Below, piece by piece: positions 44,828-53,545 of a stretch of 64,000 nt of DNA. The first letter of the stretch is position 1, and the number at the start of each line of letters is the position of its first letter. The stretch lies in assembly GCF_014697625.1 (NCBI RefSeq), contig NZ_JACJSG010000013.1, forward strand, positions 112,586 through 176,585. The letters are read 5' to 3'. Under the pieces are notes generated by a model. It worked only from the letters and a program-made list of their open reading frames with translations. It did no database searches and was not told the origin of the DNA. The position numbers and the translations under genes are program-made. This DNA is from Anabaena azotica FACHB-119 (GTDB lineage Bacteria; Cyanobacteriota; Cyanobacteriia; Cyanobacteriales; Nostocaceae).

Positions 44828-45748
44828 CTATTTCAAAATATCTTGTAGTGCTGGTTGTAAATTAGAATATTGATATTTAATTCCCGCTTCTAAAGCACGT
44901 TTGGGAAGTACCTGCTGACCTTCTAAAACAACGATCGCTCCATCTCCTAAAAGAGCCTCTAAAGCAAAAGCAGGAACGGGTAGCCACGAAGGACGGTTCA
45001 TTACTTGACCCATTGTTTGGCTTAAATCATTCATGCGTACAGGATTTGGTGCAGTAGCGTTATATACGCCTTGTAGTTGTGGGTTGGTTAAAGCTTGTAC
45101 AATCAGATTCACCACATCATCAATGTGAATCCAAGAAAACCATTGACGACCACTTCCTATAGGCCCCCCAGCATAGAGTTTGAAAGGGGTAATCATTTTT
45201 CCTAAAGCGCCACCCAATCCTAAAACAATACCTAAACGCAGTATTACTAAGCGAACGCCTAATTCTCTCACTTTTTGAGCTTCGGCTTCCCAAGCTTGAC
45301 AAACTTGGGCGAGAAAATCTTGACCTGAAGCACTATTTTCATCAAAGGTAGCTGTTTCACTTGTACCATAGTAACCAATCGCGGAAGCATTAACTAACAC
45401 TGTAGGTTTGGGATTGGCTTTTGCTATGGCTTCAACTATTTTTTGCGTACCTAGTTGACGACTGTTGAGAACTTCTCTTTTGTGTGCTGGTGTCCAGCGA
45501 GTTTCGGCGATGGGTTCTCCTGCTAAATTGACCACACCATCACAACCAGCAATTACATCTTGCCACGCCCCGGATGTGGTGGGTGTATAAGCCACAATTT
45601 CTACATTGGGAAATGTTTGAGCCGGAAAGTTTCTCCGAGCTGATGTAGTGTTGCGGGTCAAGATGATGATTTGATGACCTTCTTTGTGTAGTCGCTGTAC
45701 CAACCGAGTACCGACAAATCCTGTTGCGCCTGTAATTGCTACTTTCAT
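44828..45748 (-). CDS. TIGR01777-type NAD(P)-binding epimerase-like protein
   Basis: 306 residues from ATG 45748 (MKVAITGATGFVGTRLVQRL). The extended SDR fold shows the glycine-rich motif, GCDGVVNLAGEPIAETRW, the VNASAIGYYGT active-site region with Tyr, and WFSWIHIDDVVNLI. The C-terminal DUF1731 part follows (NRPSWLPVPAFALEALLGDGA; QVLPKRALEAGI). Members are known as YfcH/SulA-like epimerases, and the substrate is undetermined. A seven-residue upstream extension is possible but lacks family support. Confidence 0.93.
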   Translation of the reverse strand: MKVAITGATGFVGTRLVQRLHKEGHQIIILTRNTTSARRNFPAQTFPNVEIVAYTPTTSGAWQDVIAGCDGVVNLAGEPIAETRWTPAHKREVLNSRQLGTQKIVEAIAKANPKPTVLVNASAIGYYGTSETATFDENSASGQDFLAQVCQAWEAEAQKVRELGVRLVILRLGIVLGLGGALGKMITPFKLYAGGPIGSGRQWFSWIHIDDVVNLIVQALTNPQLQGVYNATAPNPVRMNDLSQTMGQVMNRPSWLPVPAFALEALLGDGAIVVLEGQQVLPKRALEAGIKYQYSNLQPALQDILK

Positions 45749-45812
45749 AATGCACCGATACTCCACCAAATCCTTATTTTAAAGTTTTTTATCGACTTTT
45801 CAACTTATGTTT

Positions 45813-45858
45813 CGGGACTGGGGACTGGGGACTGGGGACTGGGGACTGGGGATTGGGA
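45813..45858. repeat. GGGGACT heptamer repeats
   Basis: Five or six tandem units of GGGGACT between the TIGR01777 gene and the type D element. Confidence 0.85.
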
Positions 45859-45885
45859 TTAGCCAATACCCCATATAACTAAGTT

Positions 45886-46099
45886 AACGTGAGTTCGACC
45901 AGCGTTGTTTTGACCTCTCCCCCAACCCCTCTCCTACAAGGAGAGGGGAGTAAGAGGGTGATTTTTTCGTTTCTCCTCCCTCTCCTCGTAGGAGCGAAAA
46001 GTCTGTAGCTTGCTTCCCGTAGGGTGCGCCGGCTTCCGGCGTACAGAACTTTTCAAGAGAGAGGGAGGTTGGGAGGGAGAGGTTCATCGAACTCACGTT
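45886..46099. mobile_element. AACGTGAGTTCGA inverted-repeat element (type D)
   Basis: Ends AACGTGAGTTCGA and TCGAACTCACGTT are perfect inverted repeats with AAGTT outside both. The interior holds CTCTCCTACAAGGAGAG and CCCTCTCCTCGTAGGAGCG palindromes and a GCGCCGGCTTCCGGCG insertion, as in the copy at 10241. Confidence 0.8.
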
Positions 46100-46112
46100 A
46101 AGTTAAGTATAG

Positions 46113-46223
46113 TTATTTGTTTTTGGTGGTGAATATGGTGGTGAACATCATCAAAATACCACCTATAAAAATCGTCAGCGCCAATCCTCCTGTAATCCAG
46201 TCCAGCAGATGTTGATTATCCAT
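46113..46223 (-). CDS. Small single-helix membrane protein (36 residues)
   Basis: MDNQHLLDWITGGLALTIFI and the following GGILMMFTTIFTTKNK give one membrane helix with a polar N-terminus and a lysine-rich end, similar in size to small photosystem or cytochrome b6f subunits, but not recognised as any of them. Upstream in-frame ATGs lie in TTGACTA/TGACTAT repeat DNA and are not accepted. No strong ribosome site was seen. Immediately downstream of the adenosyltransferase gene on the same strand. Confidence 0.45.
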   Translation of the reverse strand: MDNQHLLDWITGGLALTIFIGGILMMFTTIFTTKNK

Positions 46224-46314
46224 AGTCAAAAGTCCGTAGTTAAAAGTCCATAGTCCATAGTTTATAACGGTTGACTGTTGACTATTGACTATTGACTGTT
46301 GACTATTGACCAAT

Positions 46315-47451
46315 TTAAAAATCTACTCCCCGTTTGAGTTCTACGCCTTGATTGGCGTAGTGTTTATGGCAGTAAACTTCAGAGTGAATGCTGGCTAGGT
46401 CAAAGTAGGCGGGATGATTTTGGCAACGGCCTGTGATGATGATTTCGGTGTCGCGGGGTTTGCGGAGTAAGGCTTGGACAATGGGTTCTACAGGAAGTAG
46501 TTCTAAGTCTACGGTGGGGTTGAGTTCGTCGAGGATGATGGTTTTGTAGAGTCCAGAGGCGATCGCAGTTTTCGCTATTTCCCAACCTCTTTGTGCTTCT
46601 ACATAGTCTAACTCTTGGCGGGAATTGCGCCAGACGATCGCATCTCTGCCGCAGCGTTGATGGTCTACAACTTCAGGGTATGATTGCCGTAGGGCAGCGA
46701 TCGCCGCATCTTCTGTATAACCGCTACCACCTTTGAGCCACTGCATAATTAGTACCCGCGTTGACCCCGGATGGTTGATTCCTCTACCAATAGCTTGTAA
46801 TGCTTTACCTAGCGCACTTGTAGATTTACCTTTACCTGCACCTGTGTAAATTTCAATCCCATTCATCAAAAGTTCTTTGGCTGTGGGATGGTGCATGGGT
46901 TTCATTTCCGAATGTAAATCGGCAATGTCCAGTAACTTTTGCGGCGCACCTCTTCCTGTGGCGATGATTTCTAATTCTTGAGGTTTAGATTTTAAGGTCT
47001 GAACTACCTCATCTACAGAAAGTAATCCTAAATCTAAGACTGGGTTAATTTCATCTAAGACTACGACCGAATATAAACCAGAAGCGATCGCACCTTTAGC
47101 CACATCCCAACCCCGTCCCGCCTCAGCACGGTCAAAGGTTGTGATTTCCTCTGGGCCAAAAAATTCTGCTCTCCCGGTGCGTACTTGGTCGATTAAATGG
47201 GGAAAACCACGCTGTAAAGCTGCGATCGCCCCATCTTCATCATAATCCCGTTCCGGCCCTTTGAGAAAGCGCAGTAATAATACGCGATTGGAATTATTTG
47301 GTGTGTTTATCCCCAAGCCAATCGAGCGTAAAACTACACCCAAAGCCGCTTGAGATTTACCCTTACCGACACCATCATATACGTGAATTTGGCCAGTAAG
47401 CCGTTCTGAACGCACTTGCGCTGTGCGAATACCGATGCCGTTCCTTGTCAT
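46315..47451 (-). CDS. cobO: Corrinoid adenosyltransferase, tandem-duplicated CobO/BtuR
   Basis: Adds the 5'-deoxyadenosyl ligand to cob(I)yrinate diamide or cobinamide. 378 residues carry two complete BtuR/CobO domains in series. The first runs from about 20 to 195 with P loop VYDGVGKGKSQAALG, DQVRTGRAEF, YSVVVLDEINPVLDLGLL and IIATGRGAP. The second runs from about 197 to 370 with YTGAGKGKSTSALG, HQRCGRDAIV, YKTIILDELNPTVDLELL and IIITGRCQN. Both P loops look usable. Bacterial CobO is normally a single domain of about 200 residues working as a dimer, so this chain may be a fused dimer. The start lies close to heptamer repeats. Confidence 0.93.
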   Translation of the reverse strand: MTRNGIGIRTAQVRSERLTGQIHVYDGVGKGKSQAALGVVLRSIGLGINTPNNSNRVLLLRFLKGPERDYDEDGAIAALQRGFPHLIDQVRTGRAEFFGPEEITTFDRAEAGRGWDVAKGAIASGLYSVVVLDEINPVLDLGLLSVDEVVQTLKSKPQELEIIATGRGAPQKLLDIADLHSEMKPMHHPTAKELLMNGIEIYTGAGKGKSTSALGKALQAIGRGINHPGSTRVLIMQWLKGGSGYTEDAAIAALRQSYPEVVDHQRCGRDAIVWRNSRQELDYVEAQRGWEIAKTAIASGLYKTIILDELNPTVDLELLPVEPIVQALLRKPRDTEIIITGRCQNHPAYFDLASIHSEVYCHKHYANQGVELKRGVDF

Positions 47452-47491
47452 CTGTTGAAAAGCTCTATCATGGCAGTTTCCTATCTTACCG

Positions 47492-47662
47492 GAGTCAGTT
47501 GTCAGTTGTCAGTTGTCAGTTGTCAGTTGTCAGTTATCAGTTATCAGTTATCAGTTGTGCCTTTCCCCTTTCCCCTTTTCCCCCTTTTCCCCCTTCCCCT
47601 TTCCCTTTCCCCTTTTCCCCTTTCCCCTTTCCCCTTCCCCCTTCCCCTTTTCCCCAGTCCCC
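47492..47662. repeat. Heptamer and pyrimidine tandem repeats upstream of fraC
   Basis: About eight TCAGTTG/TCAGTTA units (47494-47556) are followed by about 100 bases of TTTCCCC-type pyrimidine repeats. They separate the divergent cobO and fraC genes and occupy most of the 250-base promoter region. Confidence 0.85.
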
Positions 47663-47708
47663 ATTATTACAGCTATACTCTCTACAGTTTCTCTTTTTGT
47701 GAGTGTTT

Positions 47709-48251
47709 ATGTTTGAAGATTTGGATCTACCCAGGGTGTGGCCGATTGGCACAATCTTATTTAACTTGTTGTTTTTACTGATAGCTATTCCTATAGAGGG
47801 CTATGTGTACCATAAGCGGCTGAACTTTGATAAAAAGACTAGTATTTTTTATGCGATCGCCGTCAATTGCTTTTCTGGTGTAATTGGTTGGGTAATATTT
47901 TTTATTATAGAGCCTTTATTAGCAGCGCCTTTAAAGGCAGAGTTAATTAGCTACATATTTTTTAACAGTCTTAGAGCTAGTAATAGTCAAGGTATTCTTA
48001 TTGTCACTACATTCATAATTTTCTTCGCCACATTTATAATGAAATTCTTTCTGTTGCGGATTTTTGTTTTCACTTTAAGTGAAGATATCGGTAAAAAGAA
48101 AGAAGAACCACAATCATTTCCCCGCCAAAGTAATCGCTTTATTAGTAAAATAAATTTTCAGGATACTAATTTAGTTACTACAACACTTATTGCCAATTCT
48201 TTAAGTTACACTGCCATCACTGCTGTTCTATTAATTCGCAACAATAGATAG
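47709..48251 (+). CDS. fraC: Filament integrity protein FraC
   Basis: 180 residues from the ATG at 47709 (a GTG two codons upstream is less likely). Three or four membrane helices: [63 protein letters not shown] and a short one at the C-terminus. FraC, with FraD, localises to septa between cells and is needed for long filaments and intercellular transfer. The assignment rests on length, helix layout and the conserved neighbours fraD and fraE in the known order. The promoter region is filled with tandem repeats. Confidence 0.88.
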   Translation: MFEDLDLPRVWPIGTILFNLLFLLIAIPIEGYVYHKRLNFDKKTSIFYAIAVNCFSGVIGWVIFFIIEPLLAAPLKAELISYIFFNSLRASNSQGILIVTTFIIFFATFIMKFFLLRIFVFTLSEDIGKKKEEPQSFPRQSNRFISKINFQDTNLVTTTLIANSLSYTAITAVLLIRNNR

Positions 48252-48306
48252 TTAAAATCAATTACTTTTTATCAAATTCTCTAACGAAAATGCTGGAGGT
48301 AAAGTT

Positions 48307-49335
48307 GTGAATTTATTCTTTAAAGACCTTTTTGGTATCTTCAATATTTTTGAAGGTGTTTATGAACGAGCCAGAAAAATATTAATCCCACCCAAGGCTT
48401 ATTCTTGGCAAACATTTATTTATTTGAGTCTTTTTTCTTGGATAATGTCTTATTGTGCTACTGGTTACATTAGAGATATTATTGCACTCTGCGGTTGGTT
48501 GTTTTTAATAGCAGGTACAGCTTGGTACACAACTGATGATCCTTTGCGAGTCCCTGGTACTTTTATGCCAGTAGGAGCAGTGATTACAGGATTTCTAGTT
48601 AGTGTTTTTGCTTTTGGTGATCAGCAAAATGTAATCACACCTAGAACAATTGTACTTTGGCCGACAATATCAGCATTAATTACAGCAATTCCCGAATTTA
48701 TTGAAGGAAATGATGTTGAGTCTAAAACTCGGATTCCTAAACCAGAGGCTCGGCAAAAAATTATTGTTTTAGTAGCTAGTTGTATGATTATTAGTTGCTG
48801 GCTGCAATTTTATTTTGTGATGGATAATTGGTTAAAGCAATATCCTAGTTTATTAGCTGAAGATTTTGGACGTAGTAATTTTGTACTTACTAGAATAGAG
48901 CGAGAAAAAATTCCCCGTAATGGAGTGCTGATTTTAGATAGACTGCAACCATTAGTTGAGGAAGAAATTGGTGAAAAACCTTGGTCGCAAGTTGAAAGAT
49001 GGCTGATAGAAGCGAATACCAATGTAGCTAAATTGGGTAAACAAGTATTAGATAATAATTTGTCGCAGTACGAAGAGAAGGAACTCTGGCGTGTGGAACC
49101 ACGGGTGTTTAACATTAAATCTGGCTATAGATTAGATTTACTTAGTATTTGGACAGGCCCAACTGCTAGCCCTCGTGGTTACTTTCTTCGCAAATCCTGT
49201 TCAATCAATCCTGTAAGCGCAACACCAAGAACTACCACAAACAGTAGAATACCGGAGGATAAAAGCGCAGTTGCAGAAATACAATGCGATCGCAACAGTA
49301 AATTGTTCTCAGGTGCAGTACCACCGCAGCAGTGA
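48307..49335 (+). CDS. fraD: Filament integrity protein FraD
   Basis: 342 residues. The N-terminal half has five membrane helices (from WQTFIYLSLFSWIMSYCATG to IIVLVASCMIISCWLQFYFV). The C-terminal half is extracytoplasmic and partly helical (PLVEEEIGEKPWSQVERWLI). FraD is a septal-junction component that joins adjacent cells in filaments. The GTG start has GGAGG seven bases upstream. Gene order and sizes match the Anabaena fraCDE operon. The last about 45 residues (RTTTNSRIPEDKSAVAEIQC...) are polar. Confidence 0.9.
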   Translation: MNLFFKDLFGIFNIFEGVYERARKILIPPKAYSWQTFIYLSLFSWIMSYCATGYIRDIIALCGWLFLIAGTAWYTTDDPLRVPGTFMPVGAVITGFLVSVFAFGDQQNVITPRTIVLWPTISALITAIPEFIEGNDVESKTRIPKPEARQKIIVLVASCMIISCWLQFYFVMDNWLKQYPSLLAEDFGRSNFVLTRIEREKIPRNGVLILDRLQPLVEEEIGEKPWSQVERWLIEANTNVAKLGKQVLDNNLSQYEEKELWRVEPRVFNIKSGYRLDLLSIWTGPTASPRGYFLRKSCSINPVSATPRTTTNSRIPEDKSAVAEIQCDRNSKLFSGAVPPQQ

Positions 49336-49343
49336 GGGACTGG

Positions 49344-49492
49344 GGAGTCAGTGAACAGTTATCAGTGAACAGTGAACATCACCTGATAACTGATAACTGA
49401 TAACTGTCAACTGATAACTGATAACTGTCAACTGATAACTGATAACTGTCAACTGATAACTGATAACTGTCAACTGATAACTGATAACTGAC
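49344..49492. repeat. TGATAAC/TGTCAAC tandem heptamers between fraD and fraE
   Basis: About 18 consecutive heptamers (GATAACT, GTCAACT, GTGAACA) fill the whole gap and end two bases before the fraE start codon. There are no distinct spacers, so this is not a CRISPR array. Confidence 0.9.
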
Positions 49493-49493
49493 T

Positions 49494-50267
49494 ATGATGA
49501 AAACTTTTGTAATTGCTAAGAATGTATTTCAGGAAGTAGTGCGCGATCGCATCCTCTATATTATCGGTTTTTACGTTTTAGCTTTGGCTGTGGCTATCCG
49601 CGCTTTACCTGAGTTTGCTGCTTCCACTCAAAATAAAATGTTTCTCGACTTCGGTTTGGCGGCGATGAGTGCTATCAGTTTAATTATCGCTATATTTGTG
49701 GGTACAGGATTGATTAATAAGGAAATAGAGAAGCGCACTATTTTGTTATTAATTGCTAAACCTGTGAGTCGGGGAGAAATTATCACAGGGAAATTTTTTG
49801 GTTTATCTTCTGTGCTGGCTGTTTTAATTGCCAGTATGACAGTGATTTATTTGCTATTTTTGCAGTTTGGCAATATTCCCCATACAACTGCAAGTATTTT
49901 AATCGCCGCCGTATTTTTATGTTTACAGCTATCTTTGATGGCTGCTGTGGCTATTACCTTTGGGGTATTTACTAGCACATTGTTGGCTGTCGCTTTAACT
50001 TTTGCTGTGTATTTAATGGGGAATATTACGCAAAATTTGGTAGATTTTAGTCGGCTGAGTCGTAACCCTGTAATTGAAAGTATTAGTCAGATTTTATACT
50101 TGGTTTTGCCAGATTTATCTCGATTAGATTTGAAAAATGATGCTGTATATGGTCTACAAGCACTACCTGATCCATTTGCCTTGTTTGGTAACGCTGGCTA
50201 TGGTTTGATTTATATTGTGATGTTATTGGCGATCGCTATTTCTCTGTTTTCACGACGAGAATTTTAG
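49494..50267 (+). CDS. fraE: FraE, ABC-2-type permease of the filament-integrity operon
   Basis: 257 residues, six membrane helices in the ABC-2 arrangement (LYIIGFYVLALAVAIRALPE; LAAMSAISLIIAIFVGTGLI; ILIAAVFLCLQLSLMAAVAI; GLIYIVMLLAIAISLF). The NKEIEKRTILLLIAKPVSR motif is typical of ABC-2 permeases. FraE is required for filament integrity and heterocyst maturation in Anabaena. The ATPase partner is not encoded here. Two ATGs in series (49494, 49497) follow the tandem repeats directly, so no normal ribosome-binding sequence is present. Confidence 0.9.
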   Translation: MMKTFVIAKNVFQEVVRDRILYIIGFYVLALAVAIRALPEFAASTQNKMFLDFGLAAMSAISLIIAIFVGTGLINKEIEKRTILLLIAKPVSRGEIITGKFFGLSSVLAVLIASMTVIYLLFLQFGNIPHTTASILIAAVFLCLQLSLMAAVAITFGVFTSTLLAVALTFAVYLMGNITQNLVDFSRLSRNPVIESISQILYLVLPDLSRLDLKNDAVYGLQALPDPFALFGNAGYGLIYIVMLLAIAISLFSRREF

Positions 50268-50379
50268 CTCATTCAAAAATCCCTATCTGGGGATGGCGAA
50301 TCTTTCCATCTGGCATCATGGTGTGACGTAGCTTGTAGTTTGATAAATATCTAAAATTCACCATATTTTGGAAATCAAC

Positions 50380-50446
50380 GTAGGGTGGGCAATGCCCACC
50401 TTATCATGGGTTTGGTGGGCATTGCCCACCCTACAAATAGCTGTAT
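50380..50446. repeat. GTAGGGTGGGC...GCCCACCCTAC inverted repeat
   Basis: GTAGGGTGGGCAATGCCCACC and GGTGGGCATTGCCCACCCTAC face each other, each itself palindromic. The same unit is seen once at 4811. Lies between the converging fraE and permease genes and could act as a bidirectional terminator. Confidence 0.7.
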
Positions 50447-50452
50447 TTAATA

Positions 50453-51334
50453 TTACTCTTCTTCCCAACTACGTAACTGTAGATACACCAATACCAAAGC
50501 CAGCGCTAACAGCACCGTTGCGGCGGCGGCGGCGTAACCAAAATCAAATTGAGCGAAAGCTTCTTGGTAAATGTAGTAAACCAATAAGTTAGTTGTATTT
50601 AAAGGGCCTCCACCCGTTATGACGTAAACTTGCTCAAAACTCCGCAATGTAAAAATAGCGGTGGTGACTGTAGCAAAAATTAAAGTAGGTCTTAATCCTG
50701 GTAAGGTAATATGCCAAAATTGTCGCCAACCATCAGCCCCATCTAATTCTGCGGCTTCATAGCGGCTAGGAGGAATGGCTTGTAACCCCGCCAAAAACAC
50801 CACCATATTAAATCCGATTTGTTTCCAAATACTGACAATAATTATTACAGGCATTGCCCAGAATGTATCTCCTAGCCAGGAAATTGGCGGGATGTCAAAT
50901 ATATTTAAAAATGCGTTTATCGGGCCAGAGGTTTGAAACAACCAACGAAAGCCTAAACCAGCCGCTACCAAAGAAATAATTGATGGGAGAAAATAAGCAC
51001 TCCGCAGCACTCCCCGTAATATTAGGGAACGGTTTAATAAAACTGCCAACCCCAGAGGAATAACTAAGCTAGGAACTAAGGAAGCTAAGGTAAAATAAGT
51101 GGTGTTACCCAGAACTTGCCAAAAATCAGCGTTAAGTAACAATCGCCAGTAGTTTTTTAACCCTACCCAATATATGCCTGTAGAAGTGAAACTACCAGCA
51201 GTAAAGCTGAGATAAAACAAATAAGCGATAGGCCATAGGACAAATAAACCCAACAAAATTACAGCCGGGGCAAGAAAAGTCCATGCGGCGAATGTATCAT
51301 TATCTAACCATGACTTAGTAGACATTTTTGGCAT
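50453..51334 (-). CDS. Carbohydrate ABC transporter permease (MalF/UgpA family)
   Basis: 293 residues with six membrane helices (first: FLAPAVILLGLFVLWPIAYL). The cytoplasmic EAA loop is in YEAAELDGADGWRQFWHITLPGLRP (EAA---G---------LP pattern). It is the MalF-type inner-membrane component of a sugar or glycerol-phosphate importer. No binding protein, second permease or ATPase lies beside it; such orphan permease genes with partners elsewhere are usual in cyanobacteria. ATG at 51334. Confidence 0.93.
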   Translation of the reverse strand: MPKMSTKSWLDNDTFAAWTFLAPAVILLGLFVLWPIAYLFYLSFTAGSFTSTGIYWVGLKNYWRLLLNADFWQVLGNTTYFTLASLVPSLVIPLGLAVLLNRSLILRGVLRSAYFLPSIISLVAAGLGFRWLFQTSGPINAFLNIFDIPPISWLGDTFWAMPVIIIVSIWKQIGFNMVVFLAGLQAIPPSRYEAAELDGADGWRQFWHITLPGLRPTLIFATVTTAIFTLRSFEQVYVITGGGPLNTTNLLVYYIYQEAFAQFDFGYAAAAATVLLALALVLVYLQLRSWEEE

Positions 51335-51631
51335 TATAATTTTCCTCTTGGCTAGTTTAAGAAGAGAGGTTAGGAGTTAGAGGCTAGGGGAGAAAGGGAG
51401 GAGAGAGAAAACTTTTTGATAGCAGTGTTTAGATAGATTCAGAGATGGAATAATCATAAAACTGCGATAGTTTAAAGCTTTTAAAACTGTCCCCCTCCGG
51501 GTTCGCCAGTTCCCAGGGCGCGGGAAACCCGCCTACAGGACTGGACTCACCTGTCACCTGTCCCCTATCCCCTTGACTTCCAGCTTCTAGTCTCTAAAAC
51601 ATCCCGGTAATTTTGAATTGTGAATTGTTTT
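51335..51631. other. Divergent region upstream of purN
   Basis: Contains CCTCCGGGTTCGCCAGTTCC...GGAAACCCGCCTACAGGACTGG (51491-51548) inside a CACCTGTCACCTGTCCCC tract, matching the composite repeat near 18036. TTTTGAATTGTGAATTG lies just before purN. Confidence 0.55.
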
Positions 51632-52309
51632 ATGAACCTCCGCCCTGATTTTACCTTTAGCCTTGTTTCTCCCAACATTGATAGTCATAAATTTTTTGCA
51701 GGTACTCCATTGAAATTAGGGATAATGGCTTCTGGTAGTGGTAGCAATTTTGAGGCAGTTGCTCAAGCTATTGATGATAAGCAACTTAATGCCCAAATAC
51801 AAGTTTTAATTTACAATAATCCCGCAGCTAAAGCAGCCAGTAGAGCTGCTAAGAGGGGGATAGAAACGGTTTTGTTAAATCACCGTGAATATAAAAACCG
51901 GGAAGTGTTTGACCAAAAAATTGTCCAAACTCTACGGGAATATGATGTGGAATGGCTAATTTTAGCAGGCTGGATGCGGGTGGTAACGTCAGTTTTAATT
52001 GATGCTTTTCCTGACAGAATTATTAATATTCACCCTAGTTTATTACCTAGTTTTAAAGGCATTCATGCTGTAGAACAAGCGTTAAAAGCTGGTGTAAAAA
52101 TTACTGGCTGCACGGTGCATTTGGTGCGTTTAGAAGTGGATAGCGGCCCTATTTTGATGCAGGCGGCTGTGCCGATATTACCAGATGATACAGCCGAAAC
52201 ACTCCACGCCAGAATTCAAGTTCAGGAACACCGAATTTTACCACAGGCGATCGCACTAGCGGCTCAGGCTAATTTGATTACCCATGTATCTGTATCAGGT
52301 ATTGGTTGA
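51632..52309 (+). CDS. purN: Phosphoribosylglycinamide formyltransferase
   Basis: Transfers the formyl group from 10-formyl-THF to GAR in purine synthesis. 225 residues from ATG 51632. LKLGIMASGSGSNFEAVAQA is the phosphate loop, the catalytic Asn-His-Asp set appears in INIHPSLLPSFKG and VDSGPILMQA, and GCTVHLVRLEVDSG is conserved. About 30 residues precede the core, slightly longer than in E. coli. Single gene. Confidence 0.95.
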   Translation: MNLRPDFTFSLVSPNIDSHKFFAGTPLKLGIMASGSGSNFEAVAQAIDDKQLNAQIQVLIYNNPAAKAASRAAKRGIETVLLNHREYKNREVFDQKIVQTLREYDVEWLILAGWMRVVTSVLIDAFPDRIINIHPSLLPSFKGIHAVEQALKAGVKITGCTVHLVRLEVDSGPILMQAAVPILPDDTAETLHARIQVQEHRILPQAIALAAQANLITHVSVSGIG

Positions 52310-52346
52310 AATAGTATGAGCCGCATATTTTTTGATAAAAATAAAA

Positions 52347-52366
52347 ACCCTCTTTTTAAAGAGGGT
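52347..52366 (-). terminator. Rho-independent terminator hairpin
   Basis: ACCCTCTTT and AAAGAGGGT form a 9-bp stem with a two-base loop. On the minus strand it is followed by TTTTTATTTTTATC, a strong T run; on the plus strand the tail is weaker (GTTGTTATCTT). It can therefore end minus-strand transcripts arriving from the CPBP gene and perhaps also purN. Confidence 0.7.
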
Positions 52367-52577
52367 GTTGTTATCTTGAGTAATGAATTTTAACCAAAGA
52401 GAGTGAGATGTCGCTCATCTAATCGTTATAGCAGGGGACAGGTTATAGGTGACAGGTGAAGAAGCTTTTCTCTGTATAGATTTTATGATTCGTCAATGTC
52501 CGCGCCCTATGTCTTGCTTGCTATACATCTAATAGAATCCTCTTTTTTCTTCGCCTTAACCTCCTACAATTAGATGA

Positions 52578-52611
52578 CCCATTTGGGTGATCACAACCTC
52601 ACCCAAATGGG
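52578..52611. other. 13-bp stem hairpin
   Basis: CCCATTTGGGTGA and TCACCCAAATGGG form a perfect stem with an eight-base loop. There is no T run on either side, so it is not an obvious terminator. Each arm is also nearly self-complementary (CCCATTTGGG). Confidence 0.5.
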
Positions 52612-52719
52612 CGAGTTATACCAATTTGAAAAAAGAATGCGACAGATATATGGGTAGGGGCGCACAGCTGTGCGCCCCTACAAATAATCGATGTGTTGCA
52701 AGTATTTTTTGAATCAGTC

Positions 52720-52842
52720 AGGACTTACGCAAGTGTCACAATTGGTGGTTGGTGCGTGACGCTACAAGTCTTATGACTACGTTCAAATATTTTCTTAGCG
52801 TCACACACCCTACAGAAAAAATATGCCAGTTGCGTAAGTCCT
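52720..52842. mobile_element. Type C AGGACTTACGCA element, reverse orientation
   Basis: Ends AGGACTTACGCAAGTGTCAC and GCCAGTTGCGTAAGTCCT. ATCAGT lies outside both ends (one base off the left end), indicating a target duplication of about six bases. Confidence 0.8.
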
Positions 52843-52849
52843 ATCAGTA

Positions 52850-53545
52850 TTAGTTTTTTGACTGGCGCAGCTTCCACAAAAAACTAGAAATTAAATTTGT
52901 CACAATATGAGCCACAATTGGCACTAGCAAGTTTCCACTCCACAAGGCACTGTATCCTAATATTACCCCAACCACAGTTGCCCAAACTACATAAGGCCAT
53001 TGTTGGGAACCACTAAGATGTAAAATGCCAAAGCATAAACTAGAGCCAATAACCGCAAAATGATCTAATCCTAAAGCGGGTAACATTACACCACGAAATA
53101 ATAATTCTTCACTTAATCCTGGTAGTAACCCCAACCATATTAAGTCCGGCCATGCCAAAGGTTTCAGCACTAATTCTAAGTAATAATCAGCACTTCTGCG
53201 ATATGGTTTCCAGAAACGATAAACTATCCCACTTAAAACGGTAATTATTAAGCCTACACCCAACCCTAGCCCAAAATCCCTTGGATACCAATGCCATTCA
53301 AATAACAAAAAGTTACCAAAACGTAGCCACACTTTGGCAACTGCCCATAATAAAACAGCAGTTACACCCATCGCTACTAGGACTTGGGTACGTGTTAAGT
53401 AAGGAATTTCTGGTTCTTGTTTTTGTTGTTCAACCACGGGTGTTTTTGGGGACTGGGGAAGGGGGAAAGGGGAAGGGGGAAAGGGGAAGGGGGAAAGGCA
53501 CAACTGACAACTGATAACTGATAACTGATAACTGTCAACTGTCAA
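52850..53545 (-). CDS. CPBP-family intramembrane glutamic endopeptidase
   Basis: Up to 231 residues. The CPBP (Abi/CAAX-prenyl-protease-like) motifs are GLSEELLFRGVMLPAL (EExxxR), FGILHL and a final NLLVPIVAHIVTNLISSFLW, embedded in about six membrane helices. Such enzymes cleave within membranes; the substrate here is unknown. The first about 33 residues (MTVDSYQLSVISCQLCLSPF...) are read from heptamer and pyrimidine repeats, so the native start was probably further in, perhaps the GTG at VVEQQKQEPE. It overlaps the DUF3326 gene end by eleven bases. Confidence 0.85.
   Translation of the reverse strand: MTVDSYQLSVISCQLCLSPFPFPPSPFPLPQSPKTPVVEQQKQEPEIPYLTRTQVLVAMGVTAVLLWAVAKVWLRFGNFLLFEWHWYPRDFGLGLGVGLIITVLSGIVYRFWKPYRRSADYYLELVLKPLAWPDLIWLGLLPGLSEELLFRGVMLPALGLDHFAVIGSSLCFGILHLSGSQQWPYVVWATVVGVILGYSALWSGNLLVPIVAHIVTNLISSFLWKLRQSKN

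Larger units (their letters stand above)
52367..52849. other. Intergenic region downstream of purN
   Basis: Holds a GCAGGGGACAGGTTATAGG tract (52432-52460), a long hairpin (52578-52611), a GGGGCGCACAGCTGTGCGCCCC palindrome (52657-52678) and a type C element (52720-52842). No gene. Confidence 0.6.

Noticed and set aside
45884..46096. 70-residue reading frame on the minus strand
   Set aside because: Coincides with a type D inverted-repeat element.
47416..47781. Pro/Phe/Ser-rich reading frames upstream of fraC
   Set aside because: They translate tandem heptamer and pyrimidine repeats.
49344..49492. CRISPR-like repeat array
   Set aside because: Units are seven bases long and contiguous with no unique spacers; these are short tandem repeats typical of Nostocales. 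The same applies to 13899, 24714, 45813 and 47492.
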